Shown here one piece after another: positions 1 through 5,707 of a stretch of DNA of 5,707 bases. The position numbers were made by a program, and so were the translations under genes. Every line of letters starts with the position of its first letter. Positions within the stretch are counted from its first letter, which is position 1. Source of the stretch: CALCKU01 sp964534845 (GTDB lineage: Bacteria > Pseudomonadota > Alphaproteobacteria > Caulobacterales > Maricaulaceae); contig CAZHPV010000101.1 in the NCBI GenBank assembly GCA_964534845.1, forward strand, positions 1 through 5,707, in the 5' to 3' direction. Under the pieces are notes generated by a model, which had not been told where the DNA came from, searched no databases, and saw only the letters and a list, made by a program, of their open reading frames with translations.

Positions 1-1099
1 TCTTGATACATCCAATATTTCCGGATTGCTGCACGATTTCGGCATTAATCGATGTTGCGCTTTTGAGTACTTCAAAGGGTGTTTGGACTTCAGCCCGCAT
101 CATTAATTCTTCTAACTGTAAGGAATGCATTTCTCCTAAAAGATCAGTACCAAAACCTAGCTTCACACCTGCTCTTGAACAGATTTCGACGGCTTCTTGG
201 CCCTTTAAACGCACATCATCAAGCTTGTCTAAAATATGTTGAGGTATACCGCCCTCATCCCCAGTACGCGCAAAGGCATCATAGGTAATAAGGGTTGGAA
301 CAACATAAGCCTCATGTTTTGCGACAACTTTCGCGACCTCCTCAGTAATAAGATTGCCATGTTCTATTGTGCGTATGCCAACCTCTACAGAGCGAAGAAT
401 AGAGTCTGCCGTATAGGCATGGGCGGCGACATAACGCCTTTTGCGCCTTGCTTCCTCAACAACGACTTCTAGTTCTTCCTTGGCGTATTGCAGCATCCAG
501 ACAGGGTCTGATGGTGATGAAATACCGCCGCTAACCATCACTTTGATATGGTGTGCACCTTGGCGCAACATTTCACGAACCTCTTTACGCAGGTTATCAA
601 TACCGTCGACAACTGCACCAATGTTTCCAGCCATGCTAGAGCATGCACACGGTTCAATATGGGCTCCGCGAATATCGGCATGCCCCCCAGTCTGGCTTAA
701 CGCTCGACCTCCGTAAAACAGACGCGGACTTGGGATTAATCCCTCTTCAGTCGCCCGCCATAAGCCATAATCAGCCCCGCCAACATCCCTGACAGAGGTG
801 AACCCGCGCTCCAACGCCCCGCGGAGTAATTTAGCGCCTTGGTGGGCCATGTAGCTTTTAGGTAAAGCTTCAAGTTTAGAGAAATCACTATCGGACGCAT
901 AAGCATGAAAATGGGCATCTATAAGGCCCGGCATAATTGTACTGCCTTTCAAATCGAAAGCGTAGTCACAGCGAGAGTTCGGTTTTTCACGCCCTATATA
1001 GGTGATTTTATTATCGGAGACTTCGACATAGCAATCCGTCTTCAAATCCGGCGTTTCACCATCAAATATTTGGGCGTTGGAAAAATGCGTTATGGTCAT
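1..1099 (-). CDS. Metal-dependent amidohydrolase, Xaa-Pro/Xaa-Arg dipeptidase or ochratoxinase type (3' end outside window)
   Basis: The minus-strand frame starting at the ATG at 1099 stays open to the left edge for 366 codons, so the C-terminus is missing; family members are usually about 400-430 aa. The N-terminus (MTITHFSNAQIFDGE) is the usual small beta-sandwich start of this family and supports the chosen ATG. Expected binuclear metal ligands are all visible: the HxH of DAHFH (H63, H65), a carbamylatable lysine K186 in HIKVMVSGG, H227 in AAHAY, H247 in IEHGN and D319 in GFGTDL. The stretch KVMVSGGISSPSDP is typical of the group containing Xaa-Pro and Xaa-Arg dipeptidases, N-acyl-amino-acid hydrolases and ochratoxinase. 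Such enzymes hydrolyse an amide bond next to a carboxylate; the exact substrate cannot be read here. There is no signal peptide, so it is probably cytoplasmic. It starts 23 bp after the oxidoreductase gene, with a weak GAAAG ribosome binding site, and looks like the third gene of an operon. Confidence 0.9.
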   Translation of the reverse strand, partial: MTITHFSNAQIFDGETPDLKTDCYVEVSDNKITYIGREKPNSRCDYAFDLKGSTIMPGLIDAHFHAYASDSDFSKLEALPKSYMAHQGAKLLRGALERGFTSVRDVGGADYGLWRATEEGLIPSPRLFYGGRALSQTGGHADIRGAHIEPCACSSMAGNIGAVVDGIDNLRKEVREMLRQGAHHIKVMVSGGISSPSDPVWMLQYAKEELEVVVEEARRKRRYVAAHAYTADSILRSVEVGIRTIEHGNLITEEVAKVVAKHEAYVVPTLITYDAFARTGDEGGIPQHILDKLDDVRLKGQEAVEICSRAGVKLGFGTDLLGEMHSLQLEELMMRAEVQTPFEVLKSATSINAEIVQQSGNIGCIK

Positions 1100-1122
1100 A
1101 AATGAACTTTCAAAAAATCACA

Positions 1123-2121
1123 TTAAGGCGTGACGGAAATCACCACTTTACCATGGGTTTTACGTTGACTTTTCATATAGTCCCATGCGTCTATATAGCC
1201 TTCCATAGGATATGTTTTGTCAATGATAGGCTTTAAGCTACCCGCCGCAATGTGCTTTTGAACAAAGGCTTTACCGCGTTCGCATCGATCAGGATCTCCG
1301 ACATAATTAAAGAGAGAATAAGGGTGGAAACTTGCATTTTGGACAATCATATCCAGCAACGGAACGCTTGGTGCTTGTGCATCGAGCCATCCATAAATTA
1401 TAATTTTTGCATCTTTGGCTAAAGCCTTACTATAACGATTTATCATCCCTGCACCGATCGGATCAAAAGCGGCATCTATGCCTTTGCCGTCAGTATGTTC
1501 CATAATAAATTCGGCTATGTCTTGCGACCCGTCGTCAACAAAAACGTGATTAGCCCCGCATGATTTCAAATAGTCAATATTGTAAGCATAACGAGTCGTC
1601 GCCAGCATATTAGCGCCTAACATACTTCCAATCTGTAGGGCCGCAGTGCCTGCTGTCCCCGTTCCTGCCGGGATAAGAATATTTCGACCCGGGCCAGCCT
1701 CAGAAATTTCCGCCATTGGAAAATAAGCCGTCATATACATCATCCAAATGGAAGACGCCTCTACGGCGCTCAGGCCCTCAGGCGCTTTGACGAGGTAGCG
1801 GGGTTCAATGAGAATAGATTCTGCACTCGCGCCGCGGTTAAAATAAAAATACGGGAGTGTGCAATAACGCTCCCCGACCTTTAGATCTGTTACGCCCTCT
1901 CCAATTTGGTCAATAATACCGCAGGCTTCCATCCCGATACGGGCAGGAAATTTTGGAAAACTAAAGGAATAATTATCGAGCATAAGGTCAGCATCGCCCC
2001 AATTAAGGGCAAAGGCTTCGATACGCAGGCGAACTTCGCCCGGGCCAGCCTCTTCCATCTCGCAATCTTGAAGGACAAGGCCTTTATATCCAGAATAACT
2101 CTTTATGACCCATTCACGCAT
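1123..2121 (-). CDS. MDR-superfamily NAD(P)-dependent oxidoreductase, quinone-oxidoreductase type without zinc
   Basis: A complete protein of 332 aa, the usual length for quinone oxidoreductase-like medium-chain dehydrogenases. The N-terminal GroES-like domain covers about residues 1-125 and includes GMEACG at 63-68, where zinc alcohol dehydrogenases carry GHE. The catalytic and structural zinc cysteines are not recognisable, so this is a zinc-independent reductase rather than a true alcohol dehydrogenase. The Rossmann domain has a glycine-rich turn PAGTGTAGTAALQIG (151-165) and a TTR motif at 175-177 whose arginine is compatible with NADPH. Members reduce quinones, enones or other activated double bonds; the substrate here is unknown. 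The start is well fixed by a strong AGGAGGG ribosome binding site at 2126-2132, four bases before the ATG. It lies 31 bp after the cyclophilin gene and 23 bp before the amidohydrolase, so co-transcription is likely. No signal peptide is present. Confidence 0.88.
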   Translation of the reverse strand: MREWVIKSYSGYKGLVLQDCEMEEAGPGEVRLRIEAFALNWGDADLMLDNYSFSFPKFPARIGMEACGIIDQIGEGVTDLKVGERYCTLPYFYFNRGASAESILIEPRYLVKAPEGLSAVEASSIWMMYMTAYFPMAEISEAGPGRNILIPAGTGTAGTAALQIGSMLGANMLATTRYAYNIDYLKSCGANHVFVDDGSQDIAEFIMEHTDGKGIDAAFDPIGAGMINRYSKALAKDAKIIIYGWLDAQAPSVPLLDMIVQNASFHPYSLFNYVGDPDRCERGKAFVQKHIAAGSLKPIIDKTYPMEGYIDAWDYMKSQRKTHGKVVISVTP

Positions 2122-2125
2122 TTAT

Positions 2126-2132
2126 CCCTCCT
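2126..2132 (-). promoter_or_regulatory. Strong ribosome binding site of the oxidoreductase gene
   Basis: AGGAGGG on the minus strand ends four bases before the ATG at 2121. It is the strongest Shine-Dalgarno sequence in the window and fixes the start of the oxidoreductase. Confidence 0.8.
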
Positions 2133-2149
2133 ATCGATTTCTTATCATC

Positions 2150-2169
2150 CCGCTAAGCAAGCTTAGCGG
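2150..2169 (-). repeat. Perfect 20-bp inverted repeat spanning the stop codon of the cyclophilin gene
   Basis: CCGCTAAGC and GCTTAGCGG form a perfect 9-bp stem around two bases; in RNA this is more realistically an 8-bp stem with a four-base loop. The TAG stop codon of the cyclophilin gene (2153-2155) lies inside the stem. On the minus strand no U-run follows, so it is not a normal rho-independent terminator. It sits between two closely spaced genes and could act as an mRNA processing or stabilising hairpin, or be a protein site. Its role is unproven. Confidence 0.6.
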
Positions 2170-2668
2170 AGAGAATTTTAATTTCATTTTTCATAAATTC
2201 TTCAGGCTCTGCTCTTGAAAAGATTTTCTCTGCCACCTCAAATCCGCCGCTTAACTCACCAAAGGCTGCAAAGCCGTGACCATCAGGGTGACGCGGTCCG
2301 CCTTCGTCTAATACGGGTTCATCACGCATACAGATAAAGAATGAAGGGTAGTTTTTATGAAGGGCAAAACGCGCCGCAGAGACAGTCCATTTTTTGTGTT
2401 TTAGACCTGTGACAGTGGTCGGTTCATGAAGAATATCGTGATTGGCTTGCTCTTCGGGCCAGTTCACGCCCATTTGTATAACTTCAATCTTTGCATTTTG
2501 CCGCATACTCGCATTCGCCTCCGTAACAATACGAAAAATGGAACCGCCATCAAAGGTTCCCTTTAGCGCTTCTTCGGCAAAATAACCGGCCGTGTGCAAG
2601 GCTTTTTCATAATTAAGCGCGATGGTTAAATCGCCAAGCTCAGTCGATATGATTAAGGTTTTCGCCAT
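2153..2668 (-). CDS. Divergent cyclophilin-type peptidyl-prolyl cis-trans isomerase, probably cytoplasmic
   Basis: A complete 171-aa protein recognisable as cyclophilin from TELGDLTIAL near the start, FDGGSIFRIV (39-48), KIEVIQMG (60-67), SFFICM (109-114) and GFAAFGEL (132-139). By comparison with human cyclophilin A, the catalytic arginine is R46, the conserved glutamine is Q65 and the core phenylalanine is F111. The site is atypical: about 11 extra residues lie between the Arg and the Gln, the position of Phe60 appears to be E62, Trp121 is replaced by V119, and His126 aligns near F133 with H131 close by. A cyclosporin-insensitive or substrate-specialised enzyme is plausible. There is no signal peptide, unlike periplasmic PpiA. 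The ribosome binding site AGGAA (2675-2679) precedes the ATG by six bases. It is the first gene after the receptor terminator and appears to head an operon with the oxidoreductase and the amidohydrolase. Confidence 0.88.
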   Translation of the reverse strand: MAKTLIISTELGDLTIALNYEKALHTAGYFAEEALKGTFDGGSIFRIVTEANASMRQNAKIEVIQMGVNWPEEQANHDILHEPTTVTGLKHKKWTVSAARFALHKNYPSFFICMRDEPVLDEGGPRHPDGHGFAAFGELSGGFEVAEKIFSRAEPEEFMKNEIKILSAKLA

Positions 2669-2702
2669 ATCAATTTCCTATATTAAAGCCTACAAGCTTA
2701 GT

Positions 2703-2730
2703 AAAAAAACCCGCACGAGGCGGGCTTTTA
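2703..2730 (-). terminator. Rho-independent terminator downstream of the TonB-dependent receptor
   Basis: Read on the minus strand, AAAAGC leads into a stem GCCCGC / GCGGGT with core arms at 2710-2714 and 2720-2724, a five-base loop (2715-2719), and then a run of seven T (2703-2709). It begins 22 bases after the receptor stop codon. This should end most receptor transcripts 34 bp before the cyclophilin start. The A and T runs pair on either side of the GC stem, so it may work weakly in both directions. Confidence 0.9.
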
Positions 2731-2752
2731 GTAAATTCATGCATCTTCGAGA

Positions 2753-4960
2753 TTAGAAGTTATAGCGAAAATCAACTTTAAACTGACGCGGAGGTGCTGC
2801 GTGGGCAAAGCCTGGCACAACAAATTCAGAATTATATTCCAAATCTGTTGCGTTATCGACAGAACCAATAACAGACCAACGACCATCATTGTCTTCGATA
2901 CCTAATTTCAAATGCAGTAGGTCAAGACGGTCGCGTTCAGTGGAATTATCAGGATCCCAAAATTGTGGACCGCGGCTTTCAAAGTCTACCCGCGCAAACA
3001 TTCCGAAAAAGTCTGAGACAGGAAATCTATATTGCCCACCCACATTAAAGGTGCTGCTTGGCACATAAGGTGCATCATTACCGACTGTACCTGGCTGTAG
3101 AACATTTTCATCTATCTCTGAGTCTGAGAAGGCAGCTCCAGCATAAACATAAAGGTCATCATTTAACCTAGCCGTTAGCTCCGCTTCACCACCTTGAATC
3201 GAGACTTCATCAATAGGCACAAGGATTTGGGCTATGACTTCAGGTACAAAGACAAAGAAAGGCGCATTGGTGACCGACGTGTCATAAAGAGCCGCATTGA
3301 AATCGATTGTATCACCAAAGCTAGACTTAAAGCCAATTTCAAATGTTTCAGTATCTTCTTGATCAAGAATATCTGGCGCACCATCGAAAGCGCCGCCTGC
3401 TGCAGCGCTAGCTGTTCCGCTCTGGTTAAATTGACCTGATCTAAAACCTTCACCCCAAGAACCATAAACAGAGACAGAATCTGATAAAAGATAACGTAAG
3501 GTTACTTTAGGCTGGAAGGCACTAAAATTAGCTGTGTCAACTGCCCCAGGATTAGTCGCATTAACACCATTAATTAAGTTGAGTGAATCTTCAGAAACAG
3601 TACGAGTTCTGTCGTCCTCATCATAGCGTGCACCAAGACCAATTTCCAAACGATCAGTTACAGCGTAGTCAATATTAGCAAATAAAGCCCAAGCTTCATT
3701 GTCATTATCGTCAGCAAAGAACTGTGTAACGGGGTTCGTGTCATCAACAAAATTAATCCGTTGCCGGGGTACAATGCCTTGTCCAGTATCAGTACCGTTA
3801 ACTGTATTAATAAAACGATCTGTATTTAAGTAATAACCACCGACAACCCAGCGTAACGGGCCATCAAGAGTTGATGTCAAACGCAATTCTTGACTGAACG
3901 CATCTGTATTAACATACTGGGTTTGCGTGCCATCAGTCAAGCCGGCTGAGTAGGGTGGTCCATCACCTGTCGTTTGTTGCGTGAGTGTGTCATAAGCACT
4001 CGTACTTGTTAGCTCTGCAAAGCCAAGATCATATTTTAAGCGAAGAGAAAGCTGGCCGACGTCACGATCATCACTACCCAGATTGTTTGCGAAAAAATCA
4101 CGTTCTACTTGATTGGCATCATTTATGAATTCGAAATCTCCCGCTAGACCTGTAGCAGGATCAATTGGGAAGAGCTGAAATCTAAAATTCAAAGCTCCCC
4201 CATCAACCTCTGAATAGCTACCTCGCAAATCAGCTTCAAGTTTATCCGTTACGTCCCAATGTAGGTGACCCCGTAGTGCGATTTCTTCCGTAAAATCAAC
4301 CGGCGTGTTAAGTGTGAGGTTATCAAGCTGGCCGCCACGATCACGATATTTAGCTGAAAGCCGGTAAGAGATATCGTCTGAAATCGGTCCAGAGATTGAA
4401 CCTTCAATCGCGAAATCATCGCCTTCGGCAGCGCTGGCTTGAATGTAACCTTCAAATTCGTCTGAAGGGCCTTTCGTATTGATAATAATTGCGCCTTGTG
4501 TCGCGTTTCGTCCGTATAACTGGCCTTGCGGTCCTTTTAGAACTTCAATTGATTCAACATCAAATAAAGGTTGATCGAAAGCACGGCCATTAAACTGTAG
4601 AACCCCATCAACTAGAACAGCAACAGGTGGTTCACCGTTACGCGTATTTGATACCCCTCGAATTGTAATAAAGTTTGATCCAGAATCCTGAGAATTGGCA
4701 ATTGTAATACCTGGCGTTAGTGCAATGAAATCGTCAACACGTTCAATTTGTGCGTCTTGAATTTCTTGCTCTGTGAATACTGTAACGGCAATCGGGACTT
4801 CGACTTCGTTCTCCACACGGCCCCGCGCGCCCGTAACGATAATCTCATCTAAATCGTTAGCTGTTGGTTCAAGCTGAGCAAATGCCGTGCCTCCCATAAG
4901 ACTAACACTTAATAATGATGTAGACGTCATGAGCGTTAAAATTTTAGTGTATTTGGTCAT
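2753..4960 (-). CDS. TonB-dependent outer membrane receptor, substrate unknown
   Basis: A complete 735-aa protein, a normal length for TonB-dependent receptors without an STN signalling domain. Residues 1-28 form a Sec signal peptide with a basic start, a hydrophobic core and a cleavage site AFA|Q. A TonB box, LDEIIVTG (37-44), follows directly, as in many alphaproteobacterial receptors. The plug domain covers about 52-165, with the conserved RGV (101-103), VLVDGV (115-120) and VLKGPQGQLYGRNATQGAI (140-158). The rest is a 22-strand-type barrel with many acidic loops, ending in a terminal phenylalanine (DFRYNF) as required for BAM insertion. It imports a ligand into the periplasm using TonB-ExbBD energy. 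The ligand cannot be told from sequence; nearby genes suggest an organic amide or peptide-like compound rather than iron. Ribosome binding site AAGGGA (4968-4973) lies seven bases before the ATG. Regulation by the adjacent LuxR-type protein is likely. Confidence 0.95.
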   Translation of the reverse strand: MTKYTKILTLMTSTSLLSVSLMGGTAFAQLEPTANDLDEIIVTGARGRVENEVEVPIAVTVFTEQEIQDAQIERVDDFIALTPGITIANSQDSGSNFITIRGVSNTRNGEPPVAVLVDGVLQFNGRAFDQPLFDVESIEVLKGPQGQLYGRNATQGAIIINTKGPSDEFEGYIQASAAEGDDFAIEGSISGPISDDISYRLSAKYRDRGGQLDNLTLNTPVDFTEEIALRGHLHWDVTDKLEADLRGSYSEVDGGALNFRFQLFPIDPATGLAGDFEFINDANQVERDFFANNLGSDDRDVGQLSLRLKYDLGFAELTSTSAYDTLTQQTTGDGPPYSAGLTDGTQTQYVNTDAFSQELRLTSTLDGPLRWVVGGYYLNTDRFINTVNGTDTGQGIVPRQRINFVDDTNPVTQFFADDNDNEAWALFANIDYAVTDRLEIGLGARYDEDDRTRTVSEDSLNLINGVNATNPGAVDTANFSAFQPKVTLRYLLSDSVSVYGSWGEGFRSGQFNQSGTASAAAGGAFDGAPDILDQEDTETFEIGFKSSFGDTIDFNAALYDTSVTNAPFFVFVPEVIAQILVPIDEVSIQGGEAELTARLNDDLYVYAGAAFSDSEIDENVLQPGTVGNDAPYVPSSTFNVGGQYRFPVSDFFGMFARVDFESRGPQFWDPDNSTERDRLDLLHLKLGIEDNDGRWSVIGSVDNATDLEYNSEFVVPGFAHAAPPRQFKVDFRYNF

Positions 4961-4967
4961 AACTAAT

Positions 4968-4973
4968 TCCCTT
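4968..4973 (-). promoter_or_regulatory. Ribosome binding site of the TonB-dependent receptor gene
   Basis: AAGGGA on the minus strand is seven bases before the ATG at 4960. It supports this start, which also gives a complete signal peptide. Confidence 0.75.
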
Positions 4974-4978
4974 TAATT

Positions 4979-5007
4979 GTGTTTTTCAGCTCCGGATCCA
5001 AAAACAC
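4979..5007 (-). repeat. Stem-loop in the receptor mRNA leader
   Basis: On the minus strand GTGTTTTT (5007-5000) pairs perfectly with AAAAACAC (4986-4979) around a 13-base loop, GGATCCGGAGCTG. The foot of the stem is five bases upstream of the ribosome binding site. A hairpin here could stabilise the leader or affect translation; the loop contains two GGA triplets. The stem is rich in A and U and may form only weakly. No known riboswitch is recognised. Confidence 0.45.
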
Positions 5008-5078
5008 CCTCGCTATCACTCAAGCCATCTGATCAGCACCAAATCCGCCAAATCACATGACTTTAAAATATTAATAAA

Positions 5079-5084
5079 ACTATA
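5079..5084 (-). promoter_or_regulatory. Candidate -10 element of the receptor promoter
   Basis: TATAGT on the minus strand differs from the sigma-70 consensus TATAAT by one base. Transcription would start near 5072, giving a leader of about 110 bases. No good -35 box is present; its position is occupied by the palindrome at 5099-5116, as expected for an activator-dependent promoter. The overlapping TATTAA (5071-5076) is an alternative that would start near 5064. Confidence 0.4.
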
Positions 5085-5098
5085 CACGCTGAATTCCA

Positions 5099-5116
5099 CC
5101 TACCCTTAGGGGTAGG
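5099..5116. promoter_or_regulatory. 18-bp palindrome, candidate operator for the LuxR/MalT-type regulator
   Basis: CCTACCCTTAGGGGTAGG is symmetric at eight of nine base pairs. It lies 12 bases after the stop codon of the regulator and upstream of the receptor. Its centre is about 35-43 bases upstream of the candidate transcription starts, overlapping where a -35 box would be. Each half resembles the heptamer TACYYMT known for NarL, whose DNA-binding domain is of the same LuxR/GerE type; the minus strand half is TACCCCT exactly. It can also be drawn as a 7-bp hairpin with a four-base loop, but no T-run follows, so a terminator for the regulator is less likely. Confidence 0.55.
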
Positions 5117-5128
5117 AAGCTAATCCCA

Positions 5129-5707
5129 TTAATCAAGCAGTTTCATTTTCCTGGCGACAATAACGGCCTGTGCGCGGCTATTAACGGATAGCTTTTTATA
5201 GATACTTTTAAGGTGAAACTTCACTGTATTTTCCGTTAATTCGAACCTACGCGCGATTTCTTTATTAGATTGCCCCTGTGACAAATGCTCAAGGATTTCT
5301 CTTTCACGCACACTCAATAAAGTGCTTGATTTAATGGGGCGTAACTCCTCGGACCTGATAATTATATCTGTAACGAAATTAAGGAGAATAAGATCGTCAT
5401 TTTGATATCTCAGCCTGTCTCGTGACGCCCGCAGCAATTTTCTACAACCATTTGCATAGAGAAAAGGCCCCATAATTTTTTGATCACATGAGGCTTTTAA
5501 AGTATCAAGAAATACATTTAGACTGTCGTCATGTCGACCCCGCATATCCAAAACCAAAGCCTTCGCTACATTGAGTTGGATATGATAAAGTTTAGCAGAA
5601 GACATCTCTGAATGCTCAACTGACAACCGAATGACCTCGGCCCCTAAAGCATCAGAAATAAGCATGTTACTCGCAAGCGTTATCGCCGCTTGATAATAGG
5701 ATTGCCA
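5129..5707 (-). CDS. LuxR-family transcriptional regulator, MalT/LAL-like, C-terminal part (5' end outside window)
   Basis: The reading frame is open to the right edge, so the window shows only the last 192 residues. An ATG at 5665 exists, but the frame continues upstream with similar helical sequence (WQSYYQAAITLASN), so it is not the likely start. Residues 131-192 are a typical LuxR/GerE helix-turn-helix: LSVREREILEHL, QSNKEIARRFELTENTVKFH as scaffold and recognition helices, and KLSVNSRAQAVIVARKMKLL. This form, with the SRAQAV element, is closest to MalT/AlkS-like large ATP-binding regulators. The preceding 130 residues look like helical repeats, with a TPR-like piece (ALVLDMRGRHDDSLNVFLD) and GPFLYANGCRKLLRA, which corresponds to the linker before the DNA-binding domain in that group. 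An N-terminal NTPase domain is therefore expected outside the window. No phosphoacceptor receiver domain is visible. Same orientation as and 168 bp upstream of the receptor, which it probably controls. Confidence 0.85.
   Translation of the reverse strand, partial: WQSYYQAAITLASNMLISDALGAEVIRLSVEHSEMSSAKLYHIQLNVAKALVLDMRGRHDDSLNVFLDTLKASCDQKIMGPFLYANGCRKLLRASRDRLRYQNDDLILLNFVTDIIIRSEELRPIKSSTLLSVREREILEHLSQGQSNKEIARRFELTENTVKFHLKSIYKKLSVNSRAQAVIVARKMKLLD

Noticed and set aside
441..716. A plus-strand open frame of 91 codons
   Set aside because: It lies entirely antisense to the amidohydrolase, whose metal-binding motifs are intact, has low-complexity serine-rich sequence and no convincing ribosome binding site.
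736..918. A minus-strand 60-codon open frame starting at the ATG at 918
   Set aside because: It overlaps the amidohydrolase frame on the same strand in another phase; the amidohydrolase carries the HxH motif in exactly this stretch.
1906..2166. A plus-strand open frame of 86 codons
   Set aside because: It is antisense to the start of the oxidoreductase, with no family resemblance; the oxidoreductase has a strong ribosome binding site and a conserved fold signature.
3194..3465. Open frames of 77-81 codons on both strands
   Set aside because: Both lie within the receptor barrel coding sequence and have biased, unlikely compositions (basic or leucine-rich shadows).
4652..4658. A second TACCCCT heptamer like half of the candidate operator
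   Set aside because: It is a single half site inside the receptor plug coding sequence, without a partner arm, and is explained by codon content.
5099..5116. The palindrome as a rho-independent terminator of the regulator gene
   Set aside because: The stem is only 7 bp and no T-run follows on the minus strand; position and symmetry fit an operator better, although a minor hairpin role cannot be excluded.
5129..5665. A stand-alone 178-aa LuxR protein starting at the ATG at 5665
   Set aside because: The frame continues upstream to the window edge without a stop, with helical repeat-like residues, and no ribosome binding site is evident before this ATG; it is better read as part of a larger regulator.
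1..5707. CRISPR array, insertion sequence, tRNA or rRNA gene
   Set aside because: No regularly spaced direct repeats, transposase-like protein, or tRNA/rRNA-like segment was seen on either strand; the sequence is almost fully used by the five genes.

Overview
The window looks like a piece of a Gram-negative chromosome carrying a small nutrient-uptake and catabolism locus. All five genes are on the minus strand, so the biological order runs from the right edge to the left. Base composition is moderate (by eye roughly 45% GC). A TonB-dependent receptor without an STN domain, next to a MalT-like LuxR regulator and an amidohydrolase, fits marine Alphaproteobacteria (Hyphomonadaceae or sphingomonad-like) or oligotrophic marine Gammaproteobacteria. 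The taxonomic guess is an inference from gene content only.

Layout in transcription order: (1) 5707-5129, the C-terminal part of a large LuxR/MalT-type regulator, cut by the right edge. (2) A 168-bp intergenic region (4961-5128) with a near-perfect 18-bp palindrome, a candidate -10 box, an 8-bp stem-loop and a good ribosome binding site, which reads as the regulated promoter of the receptor. (3) 4960-2753, a complete 735-aa TonB-dependent outer membrane receptor, followed by a rho-independent terminator at 2703-2730. (4) 2668-2153, a divergent cyclophilin-type peptidyl-prolyl isomerase. (5) 2121-1123, a zinc-less quinone-oxidoreductase-type MDR enzyme. (6) 1099 to beyond position 1, a binuclear-metal amidohydrolase of the Xaa-Pro/Xaa-Arg dipeptidase and ochratoxinase type, cut by the left edge. 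The last three genes are separated by 31 and 23 bp and look like one operon. No stretch over 300 bases lacks a gene.

Working model (inference): the regulator senses a ligand and activates the receptor promoter through the palindrome. The receptor imports an amide- or peptide-like compound. Three soluble enzymes without signal peptides (a prolyl isomerase, an NAD(P)H-dependent reductase and an amide-bond hydrolase) then process it. The terminator between receptor and enzymes would let the receptor be made in excess. The pairing of a prolyl isomerase with a prolidase-like hydrolase is the most unusual feature.
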